A DNA stretch of 64,000 nt from Anaerocolumna xylanovorans DSM 12503 (GTDB taxonomy: Bacteria; Bacillota; Clostridia; Lachnospirales; Lachnospiraceae): assembly GCF_900143645.1 (NCBI RefSeq), contig NZ_FRFD01000003.1, positions 1,302,001-1,366,000 of the forward strand, given 5' to 3'. The notes under the pieces are model-generated. The model searched no databases and had not been told where the DNA came from. It saw only the letters and a program-made list of their open reading frames with translations. Each line of letters opens with the position of its first letter. Within the stretch, counting starts at the first letter, position 1. Both the position numbers and the translations under genes were made by a program. Of this stretch, positions 26,348-34,731 are shown piece after piece.

Positions 26348-27325
26348 TCATTTCAATTTGGAATTATTTTTAATGAACTCTATAAGCGGTTTCTCCTGGG
26401 CAAAGCACATGCCGGTTACGGTATCCGCACAGCCGTAGTAAATTGCTATTCTTCCGCTTTCCTTCTCATGAAGGGCCGCGCAGGGAAAGACCACATTGGG
26501 AACATCCCCCATGCATTCGTAGTCTTTCTGGGGAGAGAGCAGATACGGTTCTGTCCTGTATTTTACGATCCAGGGCTTTTCAAGGTCTAAGATAGCTGCT
26601 CCAAAGCTGTAAACATATCCGTTGCAGGAAGTAAGGACTCCGTGGTAAAATAACAGCCAGCCCTCTTCTGTCTCAATAGGAACCGGACCCGCACCGATTT
26701 TTGTTGATTGCCACCAGCCTCTGGGTCCCATGACAAAGCGGTGTTTTCCCCAATAGGTCAAATCCGGTGAATCACTGTAGAAGATATCTCCAAAGGCGGT
26801 ATGTCCGGTATCACTGGGTCTGCTTAACATGGCAAAGTTGCCGTTTATTTTCCTTGGGAATAGAACTCCGTTCCGGTTATAAGGTAAGAAAGCATTTTCT
26901 ACCTGAATAAAGTTTTTAAAATCAAAGGTATAAGCTATTCCGATGGTAGGTCCATGGTATCCATTGCACCAGGTGACATAATAGCGGTCCTCAATAAAGC
27001 ATACCCTTGGGTCATAGCCATATTCAAAATCTGCGATTTCCTCTTCACTGCACTGAAATCGTATGGGTTCCTCATCAATCTTCCAATCCACCCCATCCTT
27101 ACTGAAACCTGCATGAAGCCCCATTTCACGGCGTTTGTCATCACAGCGGAAGACTCCTGCGTAGCCGTCTTTAAAAGGCACCACCGCACTGTTAAAAATA
27201 CTGTTGCTGTTCTTTATGGCATCTCTCTTTATAATAGGATTTTGTGAATATCTCCAGATTACATCTTCTGACCCGGCTGGTTTTTCTTCCCAGGGTATTG
27301 TGTGCGGGCTGGTTTGTGTACTCAT
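26348..27325 (-). CDS. Glycoside hydrolase family 130 beta-mannoside phosphorylase
   Basis: A 325-residue five-bladed beta-propeller enzyme of GH130, which cleaves beta-mannosides with phosphate to give mannose 1-phosphate. The general acid Asp is D105 in EYGYDPRVCF. Other family motifs are FNSAVVPFKDGYAGVFR, GPRGWWQSTKIGAGP and FYHG. It lacks the short N-terminal extension of GH130_1 and looks like the group acting on Man-beta-1,4-GlcNAc or manno-oligosaccharides. Next to a GH38 alpha-mannosidase, this would degrade the core of N-glycans after uptake. The ribosome site AAAGGGGAG precedes the ATG. No signal peptide is present. Confidence 0.92.
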   Translation of the reverse strand: MSTQTSPHTIPWEEKPAGSEDVIWRYSQNPIIKRDAIKNSNSIFNSAVVPFKDGYAGVFRCDDKRREMGLHAGFSKDGVDWKIDEEPIRFQCSEEEIADFEYGYDPRVCFIEDRYYVTWCNGYHGPTIGIAYTFDFKNFIQVENAFLPYNRNGVLFPRKINGNFAMLSRPSDTGHTAFGDIFYSDSPDLTYWGKHRFVMGPRGWWQSTKIGAGPVPIETEEGWLLFYHGVLTSCNGYVYSFGAAILDLEKPWIVKYRTEPYLLSPQKDYECMGDVPNVVFPCAALHEKESGRIAIYYGCADTVTGMCFAQEKPLIEFIKNNSKLK

Positions 27326-27527
27326 TCCATACTCCCCTTTCGTTTTAACTTACAACCTCATAGTATTATTTTCTTCTGTATGGTAACATTCCAAAGCCGC
27401 CATTTCAACCGTTTCAAAAGGGTTTATGAAATAAATACCGTAAATCTAGAAATCTTCCAGCCAAAGTGTTTCCTGCAATATTCTATTTTGGGGTCTGTCT
27501 TAAGAATGTTAAGCTTGTTCAAACTTA

Positions 27528-27556
27528 TTGCTTTTTGTTGCCATTTGTAATATACT
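27528..27556 (+). promoter_or_regulatory. Sigma-A promoter of the Spo0A-like regulator gene
   Basis: TTGCTT, 17 bp, TATACT. The inverted repeat CATTTG/CAAATG (27542-27564, 11-bp spacer) is centred on the -10 box, which suggests repression or autoregulation at this site. Confidence 0.65.
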
Positions 27557-27590
27557 ACCAAATGTAAAAAAATATTGTTAAGGAGGTTTT

Positions 27591-28376
27591 ATGGATAGAA
27601 AGCTATCAATTTTGCTTGTTGAAGACGACCGGACAGTTTGCGAAGAATTTATTGAATATATTGAAAAATCCAATGATGCAGCCTTGATTGGCGTTACCAA
27701 CGATTCGGCAAAGGCAATTGAATATATAAAAGACCTTCTGCCGGATGTGGTTATTTTAGACTTGGAGCTTCACAATGGAAGTGGAAACGGCTTAATGGTA
27801 TTGCAGGGACTAAAGCAATCCGTCATAAGCAAATATCCATATATTTTGATAACCACAAATAATTCAAGCCCTATTACTTACGAATCTGCACGTCAGCTGG
27901 GTGCTGATTTCATTATGTCAAAGCACCAGGCAGATTATTCCGTCAAAAACGTAATAGAATTTTTAAGGATAATGAAAACTGGCATACATAGCCGTAAGGA
28001 AACCTTTTGTGCCGCACATTCTACTACCGAGCCCACAGAGGTTAAGAATAAACGAATAATAAGCCGAATCAGCAGTGAACTGAATTATGTGGGTATCAGT
28101 CCCAAAGCTGTCGGCTATCAGTATCTGATTGATGCCATACTTCTGGTAATAAATCAGCCAATGCAGAACCTATGTAATGCCATTGGAAAAAAATACGGCA
28201 AGACGGAATCCAGTGTAGAACGCGCAATGCAAAATGCAATCAACAGAGCCTGGCATACCTCTGATATTGATAACCTGCTAAAATACTATACTGCCAGAAT
28301 CAGTTCAGAAAAGGGCGTTCCCACAATAACAGAATTCGTTTATTATTACGCTAACAAAATAAAAAATGAATATTAA
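27591..28376 (+). CDS. Response regulator with Spo0A-type C-terminal DNA-binding domain
   Basis: A 261-residue regulator. The receiver domain (1-125) has ED11-12, phospho-acceptor D57 in VVILDLELHNGSG, and a conserved T/S region at ITTNN, but the usual Lys block reads FIMSKHQ. Residues about 150-258 match the Spo0A C-terminal domain: a YLIDAI helix, then KYGKTESSVERAMQNAINRAW, which is the recognition-helix region of Spo0A, and a C-terminal TITEFVYYYANK. True Spo0A is normally encoded beside spoIVB, so this is a paralogue. AAGGAGG precedes the ATG. The membrane GHKL kinase gene downstream is the likely partner. Confidence 0.9.
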   Translation: MDRKLSILLVEDDRTVCEEFIEYIEKSNDAALIGVTNDSAKAIEYIKDLLPDVVILDLELHNGSGNGLMVLQGLKQSVISKYPYILITTNNSSPITYESARQLGADFIMSKHQADYSVKNVIEFLRIMKTGIHSRKETFCAAHSTTEPTEVKNKRIISRISSELNYVGISPKAVGYQYLIDAILLVINQPMQNLCNAIGKKYGKTESSVERAMQNAINRAWHTSDIDNLLKYYTARISSEKGVPTITEFVYYYANKIKNEY

Positions 28377-28464
28377 AAATAAGCCGCACCTACGTACAGC
28401 CTGTTCACTTTATATAGAAAGCCATTCCCAAAGCTTTTCCCAAAATTTCATCATTTAACATCAC

Positions 28465-28512
28465 CCCGTTTCTTTTCAGAATTTATCATAGCTTTATTAT
28501 ATAAGAAACGGG
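28465..28512 (+). promoter_or_regulatory. Inverted repeat upstream of the GHKL sensor gene
   Basis: CCCGTTTCTT and AAGAAACGGG form a perfect 10-bp inverted repeat with a 28-bp AT-rich spacer in the 210-nt gap before the sensor gene. It has no U-tract, so it is more likely an operator pair or RNA fold than a terminator. Confidence 0.4.
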
Positions 28513-28586
28513 CCGATAATTATGTTTGTTACTGTCAGGGGTTTTTCGTTACATATAGTTGTTTTTAGAGTTTGAGGGGGAAAATA

Positions 28587-30050
28587 ATGTTAGTAACGGT
28601 CTTTAAATACTGTGCCATGATTATCTGTAGCTTCTACGTTTATGTCAAACTGCTCCACATAAAAACGGAACGTTGTATCTGTCTTCCGTGTGTACTGTTT
28701 CTTTTATTTTTTGTGCCTGAGATTTATTTCTTAAGGTTATATGCAGCACCTTTAAGTATTTTCATTATGGTCACTCTATTCACACTTTTTGTCAAAGAGG
28801 TCTTTAAGACACCTCTGGACTTATCTTTCATTACCTCTGTGATCTCCTTCGGAATTGCTTTCTCCACCTTTTTAATAGCTGCCGCTGTAACGTACCCTGC
28901 CGGATACCTTATTTCCCGTATCACGAAGCAGTATCCGTCCAATCTGTCTGCCATTATCTGTATCGGCATTCTTCAATTTTTGTTAGCAGCTATGCCGTTC
29001 CGGCTCAAACGCTTACAAAAGGGCATGCCCTTTTTGATGGGACATGACTCCAATGACATAGGTGTCTATATCAGCCTTCTGCTATTACTGGCCTCCTCCT
29101 TTTTTGGCATGAGCAAGAAAGCAGACTTAATATATATTATCCCTGTCTTTTTCTCCCTGATCTGTGCTCTTGCCCTTTTCTTCTGGTGGAGAAACCGTAT
29201 TACCCATAATTACATCGAGAAGGTTAAAAGCAAGGAAATGGAAACCCTGCAGCGAATCATACAGGAGAAGAACGAAGAAATCGAACAGCTTAAGTATCAC
29301 AATGAAGAATTGTCAAAAATCATACACAAAGATAACAAGCTAATTCCCGCAATGGAATTAGCCGTCAGTGAGTATTTATTATCCGCCGGAGATGAAAGGA
29401 TTACGGAAGTACGGTCAGCCAAAGCCAGCGAACTGATAGAACAGTTAAAGAGTATCTCCGGTGAACGTGCCGGAATTATAAAGAATTATGAGACCACCTG
29501 CAAGAAGCTTCCTTCCACCAGTGTTACCTCCATTGACACGTTGCTTTCCTATATGCTGCACAAGGCAAGCTTATGTCAGATTGAATTTAATTTATCCATA
29601 TCCGGAAGTGTCAATTACCTGGTTCAAAATCTAATCAAAGAATCAGATATGAACACATTGCTTGCCGACTTAATCGACAATGCAATCATAGCCACCAGGA
29701 AAAGTTCAAAAAAGAATATCATCGTCAGCATAGGCATTTTAGATGGCTGCTATTCTATTGATATTTTTGACAGCGGCGAACCGTTCATGCCGGAGACTCT
29801 TTTAAATCTCGGATTAAAGAGAACTACCACTCATGTCCATGAAGGCGGCAGCGGTATCGGCTTAATGACTGCCTTTGAAATTTCCAGAAAATACAAAGCC
29901 AGTTTTGTGATCGAATGCTTTAATGAGAAAAGCCTCTTTACCAAAAAAGTCTCTTTTTGCTTTGATAAATTGGAACAATACCGCATTAAGCCCAGATATA
30001 CAAAAGAAATGGAATTGCTCTCGCTGCGTGGGGACATCATACTGGTTTAA
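28587..30050 (+). CDS. GHKL-domain membrane sensor kinase (AgrC/CitA-like architecture)
   Basis: A 487-residue protein. The ATG at 28587 has GAGGGGG 6 nt upstream. The N-terminal 210 residues hold about six transmembrane helices. A coiled coil (about 215-255, rich in E/K with EKNEEIEQLK) leads to a phosphoacceptor-like segment and a C-terminal GHKL ATPase with N-box LLADLIDNAIIAT, G1 IDIFDSGEPF and G2 GGSGIGLMTAFEI. A canonical H-box is not obvious; the KIIHKDNKLIPAM stretch may hold the phospho-His, as in other AgrC-type kinases. It follows the Spo0A-like regulator gene and probably forms a two-component pair with it. The signal is unknown. Confidence 0.85.
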   Translation: MLVTVFKYCAMIICSFYVYVKLLHIKTERCICLPCVLFLLFFVPEIYFLRLYAAPLSIFIMVTLFTLFVKEVFKTPLDLSFITSVISFGIAFSTFLIAAAVTYPAGYLISRITKQYPSNLSAIICIGILQFLLAAMPFRLKRLQKGMPFLMGHDSNDIGVYISLLLLLASSFFGMSKKADLIYIIPVFFSLICALALFFWWRNRITHNYIEKVKSKEMETLQRIIQEKNEEIEQLKYHNEELSKIIHKDNKLIPAMELAVSEYLLSAGDERITEVRSAKASELIEQLKSISGERAGIIKNYETTCKKLPSTSVTSIDTLLSYMLHKASLCQIEFNLSISGSVNYLVQNLIKESDMNTLLADLIDNAIIATRKSSKKNIIVSIGILDGCYSIDIFDSGEPFMPETLLNLGLKRTTTHVHEGGSGIGLMTAFEISRKYKASFVIECFNEKSLFTKKVSFCFDKLEQYRIKPRYTKEMELLSLRGDIILV

Positions 30051-30161
30051 ATTAACCTTATTGCATTACTTTGAGGCCTTAGTTTCTGTACCTGATAACC
30101 ACTTAGTCCTAAATCTGCCTTACTGTCGGAAAAACAATTCAATTGCATACAAAAAGCTACC

Positions 30162-30190
30162 TTGCACTTAGGAGTATGCTATGTTATAAT
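30162..30190 (+). promoter_or_regulatory. Sigma-A promoter of the 30245 gene
   Basis: TTGCAC, 17 bp, TATAAT. The small downstream gene is therefore transcribed independently of the sensor kinase gene. Confidence 0.75.
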
Positions 30191-30244
30191 TACAAAATAT
30201 GGATTTAATATTTGTTAAAATAATTACTTTAAGGAAGTGAATGT

Positions 30245-30652
30245 ATGCTAAAAAAATCTCCAAGCGGAAGTTTATGTCCATATTATTATATGGGAGGCGA
30301 GTTGCATCCTCTCAAATACGGAAGCTACTTTACAAATAAAAAAGAGTTATTTGCAATAATAAAGGCAGAAGAAGATTTTATCCTAAGTTCACCTGGAACA
30401 AACAATAGGCGGATTTGGATAGACTTGTACGAGACGAATCTTGATGATGAAGTTATTGACTGCCTCGTCACTCATCTTCAGGCAATAAGACATAAAATAC
30501 TAAAATTGAGTTTAGTTGGCTGTTCAGTTAAAGATAAAAGAAGAATCTCCAGCTTAATGAAAAGCAGAAACTGTGATCTGGCAGACAAAGCAAGGTACTT
30601 CCGTGATCCGGAGGATGCCAAAATGTGGCTTATAGGTGAAAAAAACAGATAA
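30245..30652 (+). CDS. Uncharacterised small protein, possibly STAS/SpoIIAA-like
   Basis: A 135-residue cytoplasmic protein with its own promoter and an AAGGAAG ribosome site. The alternation RRIWIDLYETNLDDEVIDCL, LKLSLVG and the closing DPEDAKMWLI resembles the strand-helix order of STAS/SpoIIAA-like domains, which often end with a D-x-E-x-A-x-x-W-L motif. No phosphoserine site is certain. The N-terminal YYYMGGELHPLKYG is unusual. Its position after a Spo0A-like system and before the convergent transferase remnant gives no firm clue. I do not recognise a named family. Confidence 0.6.
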   Translation: MLKKSPSGSLCPYYYMGGELHPLKYGSYFTNKKELFAIIKAEEDFILSSPGTNNRRIWIDLYETNLDDEVIDCLVTHLQAIRHKILKLSLVGCSVKDKRRISSLMKSRNCDLADKARYFRDPEDAKMWLIGEKNR

Positions 30653-30715
30653 AAACGTTCTGGAACTTTCTGTAAGCTCACACCGGAAAGTCAACTGCAT
30701 AAACCCTATCCGCAT

Positions 30716-31052
30716 TTATGCAGTTGCTAATCCCAGTACCCTGTTGAAGTTCTTCAAGTTATTATACGGAGTAATAATTGGATAAATATTCTGGATACTT
30801 TCATTACCCAGGCAGTATTTCGTGAAATTTGCAAGTGTTCCTGACGGACCTAAATCAATATAAACAAACTTATCCGGTTTTTCAACTTCTTTAATGGCGT
30901 CTGCGAAATTAACCGGTTTCCTTACTACCTCCCAGAAGTAATTATCTTCAAAAGACAGCTTGCGTCCACCGGACATGCATGAAATCATCAAATAATGTAC
31001 CGCCCATTCCTTTAGCCTGATCACCCTGTCCCGGAAAAACAATTGTTGACAT
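30716..31052 (-). pseudogene. Decayed malonyl-CoA acyltransferase (trans-AT polyketide synthase type)
   Basis: The minus strand holds both ends of a malonyl transferase in different frames. From an ATG at 31052, with GGGAGGAAGG upstream, 34 codons read like the family N-terminus (TIVFPGQGDQAKGMGGTLFD) and then hit a stop. In a second frame, overlapping from about 30975, about 80 codons match the C-terminus (YFWEVVRKPVNFADAI, then YIDLGPSGTLANFTKYCL). About 200 central residues, including the GHS catalytic serine and the second active-site block, are missing. This is an internal deletion with a frameshift, so the gene cannot encode an active enzyme. It follows the transcarboxylase genes on the same strand, 43 nt away. 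Confidence 0.82.
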
Positions 31053-31094
31053 ACCTTTTACCTTCCTCCCATATAATATTGGCTCTATAAATCT

Positions 31095-31487
31095 TTATTG
31101 GTCATATTCAATACTCATTAAGGTTTCCTGATTCTTCACGGTACATCCTTCCTTAACCAGTATTTTTCCAACTACACCATTCCTGTGGGCAAACACATTG
31201 ATTTCCATCTTCATGGATTCCAGGGTTGCCACTATGTCATTCTTTTCTACCCTTTGGCCTTCCGCCACATGAACGGCTATAATCCTTCCCTGCATCGGGC
31301 TTATTATCTGTTCCTTATTGCTGCTGTCATCAAATACGAAATCCGGAAGCCCGTCTCCTATCCCATCCTTATCCTCTGCAGAATCCGGCACGATAGCTTC
31401 CCTTTCATCCACAATGCATACCATGTTGTCATCGACTTCAATGCCGTAACGTGTCTTCCCCAATATTACTTCATAAACCATTTTCAT
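31095..31487 (-). CDS. Biotin carboxyl carrier protein (1.3S-like subunit)
   Basis: A 130-residue biotin carrier. The C-terminal domain (about 60-128) has the biotinylation motif ESMKME with K93 as acceptor, placed about 35 residues from the end as usual, and the ISPMQGRIIAVHV strand. The N-terminal 55 residues are a short docking and linker segment rich in Asp. Its start overlaps the carboxyltransferase stop by 4 nt. It moves the carboxyl group between the subunits encoded at 31484 and 33015. Confidence 0.92.
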   Translation of the reverse strand: MKMVYEVILGKTRYGIEVDDNMVCIVDEREAIVPDSAEDKDGIGDGLPDFVFDDSSNKEQIISPMQGRIIAVHVAEGQRVEKNDIVATLESMKMEINVFAHRNGVVGKILVKEGCTVKNQETLMSIEYDQ

Positions 31488-33001
31488 CCCCCTATTTCAT
31501 ATACATTCCTTATCTTTATGTTTTCCGCACTTTTCCCGGTCCGGTATGCAATAATGGCCCTTAATTTTTCTTTCGTAAGCTTTGGTAATTCTTCCGTAAC
31601 TTTTATCCAATCGCTATTTATCTTACCTGCCGCGGACTCTAAGAATCCATACCGTTCCCCTTTTTCCGTATCTCTGCCGGCTAGGAAGCTGTCTCCCATT
31701 CCGGGGAATAGAATGGTAGTCAGTATATCGCTCCTGCCATAGTTTTTATCCAGCAATTTCAGTTTCTGTATTTCATATTGGCGGGGCAGTTTCTTGGACA
31801 ATCTTGTCCTGGGGAAATCCTCTTTTCCAACGAGTCTTTTCATCAGCTTTTTATCCACTTCTCCGGGCGGCGTACCATATTCCCCCTCAAAGTAAGCCTT
31901 TACTTCTTCAATTACCTGCTTATAACGTTCCCCCAGCATCACATTTACAGTCGCCTGTGTACCGACCATCTGACTGATAGGCGTCACTAAGGGAGGATAT
32001 CCCATATCCTTTCTTACATTGACAACTTCGTTTAGTACATCATCCATTTTGTTTTCAAGGTTCTGCTGCTTTAACTGGGACAGCAGATTGGAATACATAC
32101 CGCCGGGTATCTGATTGTCTATGGTTTTAGGCCTTGTCAGAAGGACTTTTGTTTCCAGCAGGCCGCTTTTGATGCCTTTCTCCATAATACCTGCAAAATG
32201 GTCGTTAATCCTCTCCAGCTTCCTTCTGTCCAGGGAAACTTCCCTGCCCATATCTTCCGCCACCCGTACCATTATTTCAGTAGCCGGCTGAGAAGTCCCT
32301 CCGGAAAAGCTTGATATTGCAGTATCAATGATATCCACTCCCGCTTCTATTGCTTTTAAATATGTCATATAGGCATATCCCGTACTGCAATGGGAATGCA
32401 GTATAATTGGCAGGCTTGTGGCCCTCTTTAACTTGCTGATAAGTTCATAGGCCGCATTTGGAGCCAATATGCCTGACATATCTTTAATACAGATTGACTT
32501 CGCACCGATTTCCTCCATCTGCTTCGCCAGGCTGATATAAGAATCAATCGTATGAACAGGACTGACGGTATAGGATATTGCACAGGAAGGGTGTGCGCCG
32601 CACCGGTTCGTCTCATCGACTGCCACTATTATGTTTTCAATGTCATTAAGGGCATCAAAAATCCGGATAATATCAATTCCTTTTTCAACGGAATTATAGA
32701 CGAACTTTCTTACAACATCATCGGAATAATGCTTATATCCGAGCAGGCTCTGCCCTCTTAAAAGCATTTGCAGCTTTGTATCCGGCATGGCCTTTCTCAT
32801 TATCTTCAGTCTTTCCCAGGGATCTTCCTCCAGGTACCGGATACAGGAATCAAAAATAGCCCCGCCCCAGCATTCAACGGAATAATATCCCGCTTCCCCC
32901 ATAATATCCAGGATACTTTCAAAGTTTTCCCTTGGAAGCCTTGTTGCTATCAGTGATTGATTTGCATCCCGCAATACGGTCTCCGTTATATTTAGCTTCA
33001 T
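31484..33001 (-). CDS. Pyruvate/oxaloacetate carboxyltransferase (5S/OadA-like, without biotin domain)
   Basis: A 505-residue TIM-barrel carboxyltransferase. Key positions are visible: the start LRDANQSLIATR with metal-ligand D12, K173 in ICIKDMSGIL (the carbamylated-Lys region), and HSHCST metal ligands at H202/H204. The C-terminal about 180 residues are the PYC/OAD conserved domain. OadA proteins are often fused to biotinyl domains; this one is not, and the carrier is a separate downstream gene, as in the 5S subunit of propionibacterial transcarboxylase. It would transfer CO2 between oxaloacetate/pyruvate and biotin. Confidence 0.93.
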   Translation of the reverse strand: MKLNITETVLRDANQSLIATRLPRENFESILDIMGEAGYYSVECWGGAIFDSCIRYLEEDPWERLKIMRKAMPDTKLQMLLRGQSLLGYKHYSDDVVRKFVYNSVEKGIDIIRIFDALNDIENIIVAVDETNRCGAHPSCAISYTVSPVHTIDSYISLAKQMEEIGAKSICIKDMSGILAPNAAYELISKLKRATSLPIILHSHCSTGYAYMTYLKAIEAGVDIIDTAISSFSGGTSQPATEIMVRVAEDMGREVSLDRRKLERINDHFAGIMEKGIKSGLLETKVLLTRPKTIDNQIPGGMYSNLLSQLKQQNLENKMDDVLNEVVNVRKDMGYPPLVTPISQMVGTQATVNVMLGERYKQVIEEVKAYFEGEYGTPPGEVDKKLMKRLVGKEDFPRTRLSKKLPRQYEIQKLKLLDKNYGRSDILTTILFPGMGDSFLAGRDTEKGERYGFLESAAGKINSDWIKVTEELPKLTKEKLRAIIAYRTGKSAENIKIRNVYEIGG

Positions 33002-33014
33002 ACTCCCTCCATCA

Positions 33015-34490
33015 TCATAAAGGTATATTGCCGTGTCTTTTCCCGATAGTGACCGGCGCTGCTTTTCCTTTTAACATCTGCAGGCTTAATCCAATCCGGT
33101 CACGCATCTCGCCAATCTCTATTATTTCATCTATATAGCCCTGCTCTGCGGCTGTTTTTGCATTCAAATAATTTTCTTTATACTCAGCCACCTTTGCCCG
33201 GAACAAACTATCGTATTCCTCTGTGGCGGCACTTTGAAGCTCGCGCCTGTTTATGATGCTCACGGCACCCTCTGCTCCCATAACGGCAATCTCGGCATTT
33301 GGCAAGGCAAATACAAAATCAGAGCTAAGATGCTTGCTTCCCATTGCAATATAAGCTCCCCCATGGGCCTTTCGTAAAATGACCGTTACTTTTGCAGTGA
33401 CTGCTTCCGCATAAGCGAACAGCAGCTTGGCCCCATGCCTTATGATTCCGTTATGCTCCTGCTCAATCCCCGGCAAATAACCCGGTGTATCTACAAAAGT
33501 AATCAACGGAATATTAAATGCATCACAGAACCTTACAAATCTTGCTCCCTTATCGCTTGAATCGCAATCCAGCGCTCCTCCGTTGTTCTGTGGCTGGTTT
33601 GCAATAATTCCGACTAATTCCCCGGAAAGCTTTGCAAATCCAACGACCAGGGAAGTGGCAAAATTCTCATGGATTTCAAAAAAGCTATCCGCATCAGCGC
33701 AGCAGCCTATGATTTTCTTCACATCATAGGATTGCTTCTCGTTAGACGGGATAATGCCGCTAATTTCATCCCTTCCTACTGTATTGCCTGCATTCTTATC
33801 AAAGGTTTTCGGACTTTCGCCGGTACAGCAGGCAGGCAGGTAATCAACTAACCTCCGGACTTTTTTAAAGCATTCCTTTTCGCTGTTGCAGATAACGTGG
33901 GCCACTCCGGATATACCGGCATGTACTTTTGCCCCGCCCAGTTCTTCAGCCGTACATTTTTCTCCTGTGACGCTCTCGACAACCGACGGGCCTGTTATGT
34001 ACATATTGCTGATTGAATTGACGCAGAATACAAAATCATTGATTGCCGGTGAATATGCCGCCGCCCCTGCACAGGGTCCTAACACAACGGCAATCTGCGG
34101 AATATAACCGGAGGCCCAGGTATTGTACTTCATTATTTCCCCGCATCCGGCCAGGGAATTAATTCCCTCATTTATTCTGGCTCCCCCCGAATCATAGATT
34201 CCGACCACCGGACATTTACAGGAAATAGCCATTTCTATCAAATGAGCAATCTTTCTGCCATGGTATAAGCCTATGGTTCCTCCGCTTAAAGAAAAATCCT
34301 GTGAAAAGACAAAAACCTCTTTTCCATTGATTTTTCCATGTCCTGTTATAACTGCATCATATGCAATATTGTTCTCCCCATGAATCCTGCTTCCAATTTC
34401 GCGGAATGAATCTTTATCCAGTAATAATGATATCCGCTCTATTGCATGATACTTTTTCTTATCGTGCTGATATTGTACGTTATACTCCAT
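33015..34490 (-). CDS. Acyl-CoA carboxyltransferase subunit (12S/MmdA-like)
   Basis: A 491-residue crotonase-fold carboxyltransferase that moves a carboxyl group between biotin and an acyl-CoA (acetyl-CoA/malonyl-CoA or propionyl-CoA/methylmalonyl-CoA). The N-domain oxyanion loop is visible as YDSGGARINEGINSLAGCGEI and GPCAGAAAYSPAINDF, and the C-domain loop as DTPGYLPGIEQEHNGIIRHGAKLLFAYAEA and KAHGGAYIAMGSK. The ATG at 34490 with GAGGTGG is preferred to one four codons upstream. It heads the operon. No biotin carboxylase or membrane decarboxylase subunit gene is nearby, so a transcarboxylase is the simplest reading. Confidence 0.92.
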   Translation of the reverse strand: MEYNVQYQHDKKKYHAIERISLLLDKDSFREIGSRIHGENNIAYDAVITGHGKINGKEVFVFSQDFSLSGGTIGLYHGRKIAHLIEMAISCKCPVVGIYDSGGARINEGINSLAGCGEIMKYNTWASGYIPQIAVVLGPCAGAAAYSPAINDFVFCVNSISNMYITGPSVVESVTGEKCTAEELGGAKVHAGISGVAHVICNSEKECFKKVRRLVDYLPACCTGESPKTFDKNAGNTVGRDEISGIIPSNEKQSYDVKKIIGCCADADSFFEIHENFATSLVVGFAKLSGELVGIIANQPQNNGGALDCDSSDKGARFVRFCDAFNIPLITFVDTPGYLPGIEQEHNGIIRHGAKLLFAYAEAVTAKVTVILRKAHGGAYIAMGSKHLSSDFVFALPNAEIAVMGAEGAVSIINRRELQSAATEEYDSLFRAKVAEYKENYLNAKTAAEQGYIDEIIEIGEMRDRIGLSLQMLKGKAAPVTIGKRHGNIPL

Positions 34491-34575
34491 TTTCCACCTC
34501 ATACGGTAAATTTAGAGGGCATCCTCCGGATATCCGCCTCTCATAATTATGTATTTTTTCCCAGCTTCTCCTAAA

Positions 34576-34604
34576 ATCATATAAAAACCTTTTATTAACT
34601 GCAA
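34576..34604 (-). promoter_or_regulatory. Sigma-A promoter of the transcarboxylase operon
   Basis: TTGCAG, 17 bp, TATGAT on the minus strand. The roughly 80-nt leader includes the palindrome CGGATATCCG inside a GAGG/CCTC arm pair (34516-34543). Confidence 0.65.
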
Positions 34605-34659
34605 TTACTTTTTGATTCGATTTTTGTTATTTTTTGTTGCTTATCATTGTTTTCGCACT

Positions 34660-34704
34660 AAAAAACGCTGCAGAAAGACTAAAAATATTAGTCTTCCTGC
34701 AGCG
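34660..34704 (-). terminator. Intrinsic terminator after the MutS-like gene
   Basis: CGCTGCAG, a 1-nt interruption and AAGACTA pair with TAGTCTT and CTGCAGCG, followed on the minus strand by six U residues. A very stable stem 28 nt after the stop codon. Confidence 0.92.
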
Positions 34705-34731
34705 CCTCTTATTGCGGTGAAAAGGTGCTTA

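Noticed and set aside
26504..26514. Match to the CCCATGCAT repeat border inside the GH130 gene
   Set aside because: It lies in coding sequence, has no palindrome or second border, and is expected by chance.
30478..30681. Minus-strand open frame opposite the 30245 gene
   Set aside because: It is antisense to a gene with its own promoter and ribosome site and has no recognisable features.
34512..34544. Ten-codon leader peptide before the transcarboxylase genes
   Set aside because: No ribosome site at proper distance and no run of regulatory codons.
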